Position numbers and translations under genes: made by a program | The notes under the pieces: model-generated | The model's input: the letters and a program-made list of their open reading frames with translations, nothing else | The model's database searches: none | Told to the model about the DNA's origin: nothing | DNA from: a virus | Direction: 5' to 3' (one strand) | Virus record (IMG/VR): IMGVR_UViG_3300007363_000044 | Span: 1-38,202 of that record | DNA: 38,202 nucleotides | In this document: positions 13,082-19,244 of the stretch, piece by piece | Layout: the number at the start of each line of letters is the position of its first letter | Position numbering within the stretch: position 1 is the first letter of the stretch

Positions 13082-13398
13082 ACATCGCCACCTTCCGCCC
13101 CGCCTCGCTGCAGGCACAGCTCGCCGAACTGAAGCGCGAGCGGTCCATGCGCGCGAAGGTCTACCCGCACTTGATCGCCAGCGGGAAGCTGGACCGCAAC
13201 ACCGCCGACTACCAGACGCGCGGGCTCGACGGCGCGATCGTCACGCTGGAGCGGCTGGTCGCGGCCGAGCTGCGCGGGGAGCCGGGCCGGAAGGAGCTGG
13301 TCGACCTGCTCCGCGACGTGCGCCGCCAGGCGCGTGGCGAGGACGTGCCCGACCTGCAGCAGCGTCTCGACGCCGTTCTGACGAGGATTCCAGAATGA
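13078..13398 (+). CDS. hypothetical helical phage protein (106 aa)
   Basis: ATG 13078 overlaps the previous stop. The protein is nearly all helix and highly charged: SLQAQLAELKRERSMRAKVY, then a segment with ADYQTRGLDGAIVTLERLV. The phrase about a conserved Tyr-Pro and Gly-Lys-x-Asp turn (YPHLIASGKLD) recurs in small phage proteins near recombination genes, but no function is known to me. Confidence 0.6.
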   Translation: MNIATFRPASLQAQLAELKRERSMRAKVYPHLIASGKLDRNTADYQTRGLDGAIVTLERLVAAELRGEPGRKELVDLLRDVRRQARGEDVPDLQQRLDAVLTRIPE

Positions 13399-13592
13399 CC
13401 TACCCCTACCCGCCGATTTCCGCCGCCCTGTCGGCCCGGCTGAAGGCTATAGCCCTCACGGCCGAGGCGATCGCTGCCTCGGCCCGCCGGGTTGGCACTG
13501 TGTACGACGGTGCCTGGCTCGAACATGCGAGGGCACAGCACAAGGTGCTGGGCGAGATGCTGGCTGTCGCCGAGAAGGGCGGTGCCGAATGA
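13395..13592 (+). CDS. hypothetical protein (65 aa)
   Basis: ATG 13395 overlaps the previous stop (ATGA) and the frame ends in an ATGA overlap with the J-domain gene. After MTYPYPPISA the sequence is an Ala-rich amphipathic helix pair (SARLKAIALTAEAIAASARR; HARAQHKVLGEMLAVAEK). No domain is recognised. Confidence 0.55.
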   Translation: MTYPYPPISAALSARLKAIALTAEAIAASARRVGTVYDGAWLEHARAQHKVLGEMLAVAEKGGAE

Positions 13593-14239
13593 CCGACGCC
13601 ACCCGATACCCGTTGTCGTGGCCCCTGGGCTGGCCCCGCACGCCGGACGGCAGCCGGAAGCCGACCCGTTTCACCGGCACCAGCTATGGCACCTACTCGA
13701 GCGGCGGCAGTTATCGCCGCTCTCGCGAACTGACGATCGCCGAGGCTCGCAACCGACTCGACGGCGAACTCGAGCGGCTGGGCGCGCGCGACGTACTGCT
13801 GTCGACGAACGTCGAACTGACGACCTACGGCGAGCCTCGCAGCGGCCGGCGCCCGCCGCAGGACCCGGGCGTCGCGGTCTACTTCCGGCTGAACGGCAAG
13901 GACCGCGTGCTGGCCTGCGACCGCTGGACGTCGGTGGCCGGGAACATCGCGGCGATCGCGGCCCACGTCGAGTGCATCCGGGGCATCGACCGCTACGGCG
14001 TCGGCACGCTCGACCAGGCGTTCGCGGGCTATGACGCCTTGCCGCCGCCGGGACCAGCGAAGCGGTCGTGGCGTGATGTCTTAGGGCTGGCCGATCAAGT
14101 CACGCCGATCACCCGCGAGAAGATCAGCGACGCCTATCGCTTCAAGGCGCAGACGGCGCACCCGGACCGCGGCGGCAGCCACGACGCGATGGCCGAGCTG
14201 AACGAGGCGCGCGAGCAGGCACTGAAGGAGATCGGCTGA
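13589..14239 (+). CDS. J-domain (DnaJ-like) phage protein
   Basis: The 216-residue protein ends in a J domain (residues about 160-216): WRDVLGLADQVTP, a helix YRFKAQTA, the essential HPD at 191-193 with R-G-G following, and a final helix MAELNEAREQALKEI. The first 150 residues form a separate region with a segment ending YFRLNGKDRVLACDRW and Trp/Tyr-rich motifs that I do not recognise. The J domain would recruit host DnaK, for instance to remodel replication complexes as lambda does. A separate gene at 15404 encodes a DnaJ-type zinc finger. Confidence 0.8.
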   Translation: MTDATRYPLSWPLGWPRTPDGSRKPTRFTGTSYGTYSSGGSYRRSRELTIAEARNRLDGELERLGARDVLLSTNVELTTYGEPRSGRRPPQDPGVAVYFRLNGKDRVLACDRWTSVAGNIAAIAAHVECIRGIDRYGVGTLDQAFAGYDALPPPGPAKRSWRDVLGLADQVTPITREKISDAYRFKAQTAHPDRGGSHDAMAELNEAREQALKEIG

Positions 14240-14757
14240 TGGCCAGCGCCGACGCCGCCCACCTCCGCGCCCAGAAGCGCGCCAGCACCGACCCCGAGCG
14301 GCTCGAGCGCATGGCGCGCAGAGAGGAGACGAAGGCGATGACCGACGAACAGAAGGAAGCGGTGGAGTGGTTGAAGGAAAAGGCGGACGTTCGCGTTTAC
14401 GCCCGCACCATCCTCGCCATGCTGGCCGAGCCGAGGCTGCCGAGGCCGGAGGATGTGCCGGATGAAGTGCTGGACAAAATGAGCGACGCCTACAGTCGAA
14501 GCGATATGGCCGGGAACCTTAGCCGCGACATGATGCGCGCCGCCCTCAAGGTTCACCGCGACCACTACACCGCGCCGCGCGTCAAGGATATGTGGCGCGT
14601 TTCCTACGTCGATAAGTGGGGCAAGCTGCACGAGCACCACTTCGACACGCTGGAAATTGCGACGCCGAACTATTTGGCGAGCGCCAACAACGTGCACTAC
14701 CGCGACGCCAAGTTGTCCGGCCCGCACCAGCAGGAGGTCCCCGATGACGCGCGCTGA
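14239..14757 (+). CDS. hypothetical protein with duplicated N-terminal block
   Basis: The 172-residue frame starts at ATG 14239, sharing one base with the J-domain stop (TGATG). Residues 1-33 (with STDPERLERMARREE) are homologous to the start of the zinc-finger protein at 15404. From Met34 (MTDEQKEAVEWLKEKADVRV) the sequence changes character, looks like an independent protein, and is less GC-biased than neighbouring genes. A fused or acquired reading frame is the simplest reading. The C-terminal part is rich in His/Tyr and ends before a 39-nt gap. No function is assigned. Confidence 0.6.
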   Translation: MASADAAHLRAQKRASTDPERLERMARREETKAMTDEQKEAVEWLKEKADVRVYARTILAMLAEPRLPRPEDVPDEVLDKMSDAYSRSDMAGNLSRDMMRAALKVHRDHYTAPRVKDMWRVSYVDKWGKLHEHHFDTLEIATPNYLASANNVHYRDAKLSGPHQQEVPDDAR

Positions 14758-14796
14758 CCGCCGCCGCTCTCCGCGCCATCGCACAGGAGGCCCGCA

Positions 14797-15411
14797 ATGA
14801 CTGACACCACGACAGACGCGCTGGTGGAGCGGTTGCGCGACCTGCTCTGCAAGGCAACGCCGGGGCCGTGGCAGGCCACATACGAAGAAGGGACCAAGCT
14901 GCGCGATGAACACGGCGACCTGATCGGATGGTTGTCCCACACCCATCTTCGGGGCCGACGTCCGAGCAACGAGGTCAACGCCAACGCCGCCCTGATCGCG
15001 GAACTCCGCAACGCCGCGCCCGCCCTGCTCGACACCATCGCCGCGCTGAAGGCTGAGAACGAACGGCTCAAGGAGCGGCTGGAAATCAACCACGCCTATC
15101 AGGTCGTGGACGGAAAAATGCAGCGTGTCGAGGCCGACATGTCTGACTATGACGGCATCTACTGCCGCGACGAGACAATCCGCTTGCAGAAGCGAGAACT
15201 CGACGCGCAGGCCGCCCGGATCGCCGCGCTGGAGCGCAGCGCAGCTTTCCACCGCGATGCCGCAGACCAACAGGATATTGCGCTGGCTGCAAAGCAAGAG
15301 CGGATCGTCGCGCTGGAGGGCGCGCGCACCACGGCCATTAAAATGCTGGAGGACGACCTGCCGGGGCTGGCGTTGCAGGAACTTCTCGACGCGGGAGGGA
15401 CCAATGGCTGA
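14797..15411 (+). CDS. Ead/Ea22-like family protein
   Basis: The 204-residue protein contains the phage Ea22-like signature: LVERLRDLLCKATPGPWQA near the start, and NAALIAELRNAAPALLDTI at about residue 63. A long coiled coil follows (AALKAENERLKERL, RELDAQAARIAALER, KQERIVALEGAR). AGGAGG sits 7 nt before ATG 14797. Ea22-type proteins are encoded in the pL-side accessory region of lambdoid phages and are of unknown function. In the 50 bases before it there is a fragmentary frame that looks like a decayed small gene. Codon use is less GC-extreme than in flanking genes. Confidence 0.7.
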   Translation: MTDTTTDALVERLRDLLCKATPGPWQATYEEGTKLRDEHGDLIGWLSHTHLRGRRPSNEVNANAALIAELRNAAPALLDTIAALKAENERLKERLEINHAYQVVDGKMQRVEADMSDYDGIYCRDETIRLQKRELDAQAARIAALERSAAFHRDAADQQDIALAAKQERIVALEGARTTAIKMLEDDLPGLALQELLDAGGTNG

Positions 15412-15505
15412 CGACGCCGAGCAGCTGCGGGCGCAGATCCCGAGCAGCACCGACCCCGACCGCCTCGAGCGAATGGCGCGCGAGGAAGAACAGCGCGAAG
15501 GCAAG
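15404..15505 (+). repeat. duplicated N-terminal coding block (partner 14239-14340)
   Basis: The first about 100 bases of the zinc-finger gene align with the first about 100 bases of the gene at 14239. Both encode S/T-D-P-D/E-R-L-E-R-M-A-R, with the best-conserved core around CAGCACCGACCCCGA. The copies have diverged by point changes. They bracket a roughly 1 kb segment with softer GC bias. A second short repeat, GACCAATGGCTGA, occurs at 15399-15411 and 15589-15601, at the starts of two successive genes. Confidence 0.7.
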
Positions 15506-15601
15506 ACGTGCCCTCGGTGCTTCGGGCTAGGCGGACATGCCGAGACGTGCCGGAGGTGCCTCGGGACGGGGCGCGTCGCACAGGAGCCGACCAATGGCTG
15601 A
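15404..15601 (+). CDS. DnaJ-type zinc-finger protein (65 aa)
   Basis: The product carries two CxxCxGxG motifs: C36-P-R-C39-F-G-L-G and C49-R-R-C52-L-G-T-G. Two such motifs make one zinc site of the DnaJ central cysteine-rich domain, which contains four motifs and two zinc ions. The N-terminal 33 residues are the duplicated charged block. GGAGGG precedes ATG 15404, which overlaps the previous stop by 8 nt. With the J-domain protein at 13589, this gives separated DnaJ parts in one operon. Small CxxCxGxG proteins also occur alone in phages, so a direct partnership is inferred. Confidence 0.75.
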   Translation: MADDAEQLRAQIPSSTDPDRLERMAREEEQREGKTCPRCFGLGGHAETCRRCLGTGRVAQEPTNG

Positions 15602-15842
15602 TCGCGTCGACGCCTATCCGCCGCGCGGCCTGTCCCGCGACGAGGCCGCCCGCTACATCGGCATCGGCCCAACCCTGTTCGACGAGCTGGTGCAGGCCGG
15701 CCGGATGCCCCGACCCGTCCGCATCGGCAAGCGCGTGATCTGGGACCGGCTGAAGATCGACGCCGCCTTCGCCGATCTCGGCGCCGACGACCGGGAGAAC
15801 CAGGTCGACCGTGCCTTGCGGTTGGTCCCAGCGGGACGGTAG
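15594..15842 (+). CDS. xis: AlpA/excisionase-like DNA-binding protein
   Basis: The 82-residue protein has the AlpA/MerR-type winged-helix pattern: GLSRDEAARYIGIGPTLFDE, then a segment with VQAGRMPRPVRIGKRVIWDR. This is typical of phage excisionases and prophage AlpA regulators. It stands 11 nt upstream of the integrase gene, so directing excision is the likely role. ATG 15594 overlaps the stop of the zinc-finger gene by 8 nt, repeating the same ACCAATGGCTGA junction used one gene earlier. Confidence 0.75.
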   Translation: MADRVDAYPPRGLSRDEAARYIGIGPTLFDELVQAGRMPRPVRIGKRVIWDRLKIDAAFADLGADDRENQVDRALRLVPAGR

Positions 15843-15848
15843 CGTCCC
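15833..15848. promoter_or_regulatory. palindrome at the excisionase/integrase junction
   Basis: GGGACG-GTAG-CGTCCC has perfect 6-base arms around a 4-base centre. It overlaps the excisionase stop codon and ends 5 bases before the integrase ATG. The half-sites GGGA and TCCC match the repressor operator, but the spacing is 8 rather than 3-4. It may be a protein site or an RNA hairpin that limits integrase translation; no other ribosome site is evident for the integrase. Confidence 0.5.
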
Positions 15849-15853
15849 CACCC

Positions 15854-16987
15854 ATGACCGACATCCCCTTCGTCTCCTCCTACAAGGACCGGCACGGCCG
15901 CCTGCGGTGGCGCTACAGGCGCAAGGGCGTCTCGGTCGCCCTCCCGGGCCAGCCGGGCGACGAGGCCTTCCAGCGGGCCTATGAGGCCGCCCAGCAGGGC
16001 CGTCCGAAGCGGGCCGAGGTTGTCCGCCATCCCAACCACGCCCGGCCCCAGACGCTGAAGGCGGCGTGGCGCCACTACGCCCAGCACGACGCCGACTTCC
16101 GGCGGCTGCGGTCCACCACCCGCGACCAGTACATCGCCCGGGCCGAGCGCCTGCTGGCGATGCGGGTTGCCGACGGCGATCCCCTGACCTGGGCCGACGT
16201 CCCCCTGCCTGACCTCCGGCGCCGCCATGTGAAGGCGCTGCTGTCGCGGATGTCGGATCGGCCGCACGCCGGGGCGGACGCCCTGATCGTGCTGCGCAAG
16301 ATGATCATGGTCGGCCTCGACCTTGAGTGGATACAGCACGACCCGACCCACATGCTGCGATACCGGCCGACGATCGAGGGGCACCGGGCATGGACCGATG
16401 GCGAGCGCGCCCAGTTCGAGGCCCGCTACCCGATCGGCACGATGCAGCGGACGATCTACGCCCTCGCCCTCTACACCGGCCAGCGCCGGTCGGACCTCGT
16501 GCGGATCTCGTGGCGCGACGTCGCCGGCGATCGCCTGGCGCTGACCCAGCAGAAGACCGGCAAGCGGCTGGTGCTGCCGATCCTGCCGATGCTGCGGGAG
16601 GCGCTCGACGGCGCGCCGCGGCACGGCGAGCTGGTGACGGCCACCGAGGACGGCCAGCCGCGCTCCGCCGAGGGCCTGACGAACGACTGGGCGCGCTGGT
16701 GCCGATCGGCGAAGCTGTCGGGCACCACGCTGCACGGCCTGCGGAAGACGCTGGGCAAGCTGCTCGCGGAGACCGGGGCGACCACGCGCGAGCTGATGGA
16801 CGTGCTGGGCCACGACGCCATCGCGCACGCCGAGCTCTACAGCCGGGCGGCCGACCAGGAAGCGATGGCGAAGGCTGGGCTGGAGAAGGTCGAGTCTCGC
16901 CTCCGGGTTGTGGCTGGCGAACCTCGTGGCGAACCTTCTGGCGCACCTAGGCCTAAGTCATTGAAGCCATTGAGGCGTGTCAAATGA
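15854..16987 (+). CDS. int: tyrosine site-specific integrase
   Basis: The 377-residue protein has all expected catalytic residues: R211 in YTGQRRSDL, K234 in QQKTGKR, H294 and R297 in LHGLRKT, H320 in LGHD, and the nucleophile Y329 in AELYSR. An Arg-rich N-terminus (residues 11-24) could bind arm sites. A SAM-like core-binding domain occupies about 65-160, and the catalytic domain about 175-345. It catalyses attP x attB recombination and, with the excisionase, the reverse. The reading frame ends in a low-complexity tail whose DNA holds two TGGCGAACC repeats of the putative attP. Its position at the end of the recombination operon next to attP is as in lambda. Confidence 0.92.
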   Translation: MTDIPFVSSYKDRHGRLRWRYRRKGVSVALPGQPGDEAFQRAYEAAQQGRPKRAEVVRHPNHARPQTLKAAWRHYAQHDADFRRLRSTTRDQYIARAERLLAMRVADGDPLTWADVPLPDLRRRHVKALLSRMSDRPHAGADALIVLRKMIMVGLDLEWIQHDPTHMLRYRPTIEGHRAWTDGERAQFEARYPIGTMQRTIYALALYTGQRRSDLVRISWRDVAGDRLALTQQKTGKRLVLPILPMLREALDGAPRHGELVTATEDGQPRSAEGLTNDWARWCRSAKLSGTTLHGLRKTLGKLLAETGATTRELMDVLGHDAIAHAELYSRAADQEAMAKAGLEKVESRLRVVAGEPRGEPSGAPRPKSLKPLRRVK

Positions 16988-17078
16988 TCATGTTGCCCCG
17001 CAATCGAGGCGCGGCAACGACTTAGCGAAAGGTTCGCCAGCGGTTGATCCCGCTGCGTTCCGCCGGAAGTGGCGAACC
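16916..17078. other. candidate attP with four integrase arm-type repeats
   Basis: The 9-mer TGGCGAACC occurs four times here. Three copies are direct, with the 8-mer GGCGAACC at 16916-16923, 16928-16935 and 17071-17078, and one is inverted as GGTTCGCCA at 17031-17039. Between them are a hairpin (16992-17018, GTTGCCCCGC / GCGCGGCAAC) and the inverted pair CTAAGTC / GACTTAG. The stretch from 17041 (CGGTTGATCCCGCTGCGTTC) resembles the 3' end of a tRNA gene missing one base, a common type of att core. Location directly after int supports attP; the crossover core itself is not identified. The non-coding part 16988-17111 holds nothing else. Confidence 0.55.
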
Positions 17079-17111
17079 GATTCAACCGGCGGGCGGTGGC
17101 GACCGGACACG

Positions 17112-17146
17112 AAAAAGCGCCCGCCCCGGGGTCACCGAGGCGGGCG
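17112..17146 (-). terminator. terminator of the late operon (possibly bidirectional)
   Basis: On the minus strand CGCCCGCC / GGCGGGCG form an 8-bp stem with a 13-nt interior, followed by CTTTTT. It ends the leftward structural and lysis operon after the holin gene. Read from the plus strand the same stem is followed by TTCAAGTTT, so it may also stop transcription coming from the integrase operon. Confidence 0.75.
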
Positions 17147-17205
17147 TTCAAGTTTAGGGAGGAAACGCCCTCGTCGGGCACTCGACGTCGGAAGGGCCGA
17201 CCGCC

Positions 17206-17238
17206 GAGATCGTGGGCCGCCGGGTGGCGGCCGATCTC
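17206..17238. other. long hairpin at the end of the holin gene
   Basis: GAGATCG ... CGATCTC and GGCCGCC ... GGCGGCC form a nested stem around GGGT, overlapping the last bases of the holin stop codon. There is no T-run. It may stabilise the 3' end of the late message or assist the terminator 60 bases further on. Apart from the two hairpins, 17147-17237 contains nothing I can identify. Confidence 0.5.
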
Positions 17239-17771
17239 TACTGCTTCCGGGCCAGCGCCTCGACCAGGCTGGTCTTCTGCGCGCTGCCGGCCGAGCTGCC
17301 GACCCAGTAGCCGACCACTGCGGAGAACGCCGCGCCCAGCCAACCGAGCATGATGTCGGCGAGGCGCTGCGAGCCCTCGGGGATCTCGCGGGTCACGACC
17401 AGGTAGAGCATGGCAAAGAAGCCGGCGGTCACGATCACGCTGATGATCGGGGCGCCCCACGAGATCGCCGAGCCGACCTTCGCCAGGTCGACGGTCTGCT
17501 GCCGGGCGCTGGCGACGTCGGCCAGCTGGGCCAGCACCTCCTCGTGCTGCCGCTGGCGTTCCTCGCTCTCGGCGCGGATCAGCGCCTCCTTCAGCCGGAG
17601 CGCCAGCTCGGGGTTCTGCGACAAGACGTCGGCCGGGTCGCCGTCGAGGCCGGTGGTCTGCTTGATGATGCCGGCGACCTGGTCGACAGCCTTGCCGGTC
17701 TTGTCGCCCAGCACCCAGCTGGCGACGGTCGGCGCAAGGTTGAGGAGCAGCGGGATCAGGAAGGCGGGCAT
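17238..17771 (-). CDS. holin, GTA-type three-transmembrane family
   Basis: The 177-residue protein has an N-terminal hydrophobic segment (MPAFLIPLLLNLAPTVASWV), a charged helical middle with ERQRQHEEVLAQL, and two C-terminal membrane segments (WGAPIISVIVTAGFFAMLYL, and a second starting MLGWLGAAFSAVVGYWVG). This layout matches the holins of the alphaproteobacterial gene-transfer-agent type. It would permeabilise the inner membrane and release the endolysin encoded just upstream. GAGGGAAC lies before ATG 17771. It is the last gene of the late operon. Confidence 0.75.
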   Translation of the reverse strand: MPAFLIPLLLNLAPTVASWVLGDKTGKAVDQVAGIIKQTTGLDGDPADVLSQNPELALRLKEALIRAESEERQRQHEEVLAQLADVASARQQTVDLAKVGSAISWGAPIISVIVTAGFFAMLYLVVTREIPEGSQRLADIMLGWLGAAFSAVVGYWVGSSAGSAQKTSLVEALARKQ

Positions 17772-17794
17772 GGTCGGTTCCCTCGGTTGATGGC

Positions 17795-18394
17795 CTAGCG
17801 GGCGCCGTCGAGCGCCACGTTGAAGGCCTTGGCGATCTCGGCGATCTGGGCGGCGCAGTCGGTGCCGTTGATGATGCGGCGGGCGCCGACCCAGTCGCAC
17901 GCCACCGGGTTGAAGTAGCGGGACAGGCCGACGCCGGTGAACATCCCCCGCTCCATGCCCTCCATGAGGATGACGGCGGCGACGTCGGGATCGAGCGCGA
18001 GGTCGGGGTTCTCGACCAGGTCGGCGCCGACCACCTTGCTCATGCGGTGGTAGTTCGTCCGGCCGGTCAGCTGGACGTAGCCGCGCCCGTGGAACCGCAC
18101 GCCGTCGCCGGCCGCGATGTTGCCGAGCGCCCGGGCGACTTCGGGCCGCTCGCCGTCGCGGTCGTACATGCGGAAGAAGTAGGCGTCGCCGCCGTGCTCG
18201 CCGATCGGCTGCATGGTGTGCGCCGTCTCGTGCTTCGTGGTGGCGAGCATGTAGGCCAGCTGGCGCAGGTCCGGGTTGGTCCGGCGCTCCCAGGCGTCGA
18301 GGATCGAGTTCAGGCCGTCGACCTGACCCTGCGTCAGGGAGCCGCCGAACGCGCCGGCGCGCGCGGCCGGAAAGAACCGGTCACGGTTGATCAT
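17795..18394 (-). CDS. endolysin, GH19-like muramidase/chitinase fold
   Basis: The 199-residue protein matches the glycoside hydrolase 19 type of endolysin: a segment with AYMLATTKHETAH carrying the catalytic Glu56, a second candidate acid near Glu66, and the conserved substrate-site motif GRGYVQLTGRTNY at 103-115. It has no signal peptide, so it depends on the holin for release. AGAGG precedes ATG 18394. It is placed between the spanin-like gene and the holin gene, forming a lysis cassette. Confidence 0.85.
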   Translation of the reverse strand: MINRDRFFPAARAGAFGGSLTQGQVDGLNSILDAWERRTNPDLRQLAYMLATTKHETAHTMQPIGEHGGDAYFFRMYDRDGERPEVARALGNIAAGDGVRFHGRGYVQLTGRTNYHRMSKVVGADLVENPDLALDPDVAAVILMEGMERGMFTGVGLSRYFNPVACDWVGARRIINGTDCAAQIAEIAKAFNVALDGAR

Positions 18395-18413
18395 GGTGGT
18401 GCCTCTGGTCGGT

Positions 18414-18746
18414 CTAGGGGTTGGTCGTCTTGCTCGCCCCGCCCCGCGTCAGGGCCTCGAGCCGGTCGGCCACGCGGTCGAGCTGGCGGACGACCCGCTC
18501 GGCCTCCACGCGGGTGGCGCGCTGCTCGGCCCGCATCTCGGCGATGGCGCCCTTGATGGCCTCCAGCGCCTCGGCGGTCTTGTCGTCGCGGATCTCGCCC
18601 TTATCGACCCGCTGGGCGAGCGCCCGGAAGTCGCCCTGCAGGCTGCCCCATGTGAGCGCAAGCGCGGCGATCCCGGTGATGATCGTCAGGACGTTGCCGA
18701 GGGATACCCGCCCCTCGAACCTTGCCGCCGCGCGCTCGTCGCTCAT
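18414..18746 (-). CDS. membrane-anchored coiled-coil protein, spanin-like
   Basis: The 110-residue product has one N-terminal membrane segment (VLTIITGIAALALTW, residues about 19-34). A long charged coiled coil follows (AIKGAIAEMRAEQRATRVEA, VVRQLDRVADRLEAL). That is the shape of an inner-membrane spanin (Rz). No outer-membrane lipoprotein partner with a lipobox is encoded in an alternative frame inside it, so it might act alone or with a distant partner. GGAG stands 9 nt before ATG 18746. Position beside endolysin and holin genes supports a lysis role; XhlA-type proteins are an alternative. Confidence 0.5.
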   Translation of the reverse strand: MSDERAAARFEGRVSLGNVLTIITGIAALALTWGSLQGDFRALAQRVDKGEIRDDKTAEALEAIKGAIAEMRAEQRATRVEAERVVRQLDRVADRLEALTRGGASKTTNP

Positions 18747-18752
18747 GGGCCG

Positions 18753-19244
18753 CTACTCCCAACCTGTGGAGGGGTCGATCGCCGCCAGCGCCTCGAGGTC
18801 ACCGGCGGCGGCGGCGGCCAGGACGGCGTCCTTCAGCGAGCGGGCGTTCAGGGTGAGCGCCGTAACGTGGAGCTGGGCGGCCTTGGCGAACTCCCAGAAC
18901 TCGGCCGCGGTGAAGCTGGGCCGGGTGTTGTCGATGGCGATCCAGCCGGAGACCTCATCGTTCCACTGGTCGGCGCCGTCGATGCAGGCTCGGGCGAAGA
19001 CGGCCCGCGAGACAATCCGGCCGACGCTGCGGTCATCGATCGCGAACCGCTTGCCGCCGAACTCGACGCCGGCCGTCGTGTGCTGGGCCAACTGCGCGGC
19101 GATCTGGGCCAGCTTGGCGCGGACGGTGTCGTCGAGCACCAGCTCGGGCGCGTCGGCGGCGAGGTACTCTTGGCCGTCGCGTTGCGCCGTGGCGAACCGA
19201 CCGACGATCCGCCGTGCACCGTCCCGGTCAACGAACGCGCCCAT
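18753..19244 (-). CDS. DUF4376 protein, tail-fibre-associated
   Basis: The 163-residue protein has the DUF4376 pattern: an N-terminal VDRDGARRIVGRFATAQRDG, a central GGKRFAIDDRSVGRIVSRAV, and a C-terminal helical region ending in LEALAAIDPSTGWE. Such domains are found in proteins encoded immediately after phage tail fibres and may act in fibre assembly. ATG 19244 directly follows the fibre stop codon (TAA then ATG). Confidence 0.7.
   Translation of the reverse strand: MGAFVDRDGARRIVGRFATAQRDGQEYLAADAPELVLDDTVRAKLAQIAAQLAQHTTAGVEFGGKRFAIDDRSVGRIVSRAVFARACIDGADQWNDEVSGWIAIDNTRPSFTAAEFWEFAKAAQLHVTALTLNARSLKDAVLAAAAAGDLEALAAIDPSTGWE

Noticed and set aside
14744-14800. Tiny frame MTRADRRRSPRHRTGGPQ between two accessory genes
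   Set aside because: Its composition is Arg-rich shadow-like. A neighbouring frame reads ALTAAALRAIAQEARND, so this may be a decayed gene with a frameshift, but the evidence is too thin to call it.
17031-17078. Partial tRNA gene
   Set aside because: The T-arm-like segment lacks the conserved TTC and there is no matching acceptor, D-arm or anticodon arm upstream; it is noted only as a possible att core.
19192-19199. Further copy of the attP repeat core GGCGAACC
   Set aside because: It lies inside the DUF4376 coding sequence far from the integrase and is isolated, so it is expected by chance in this base composition.
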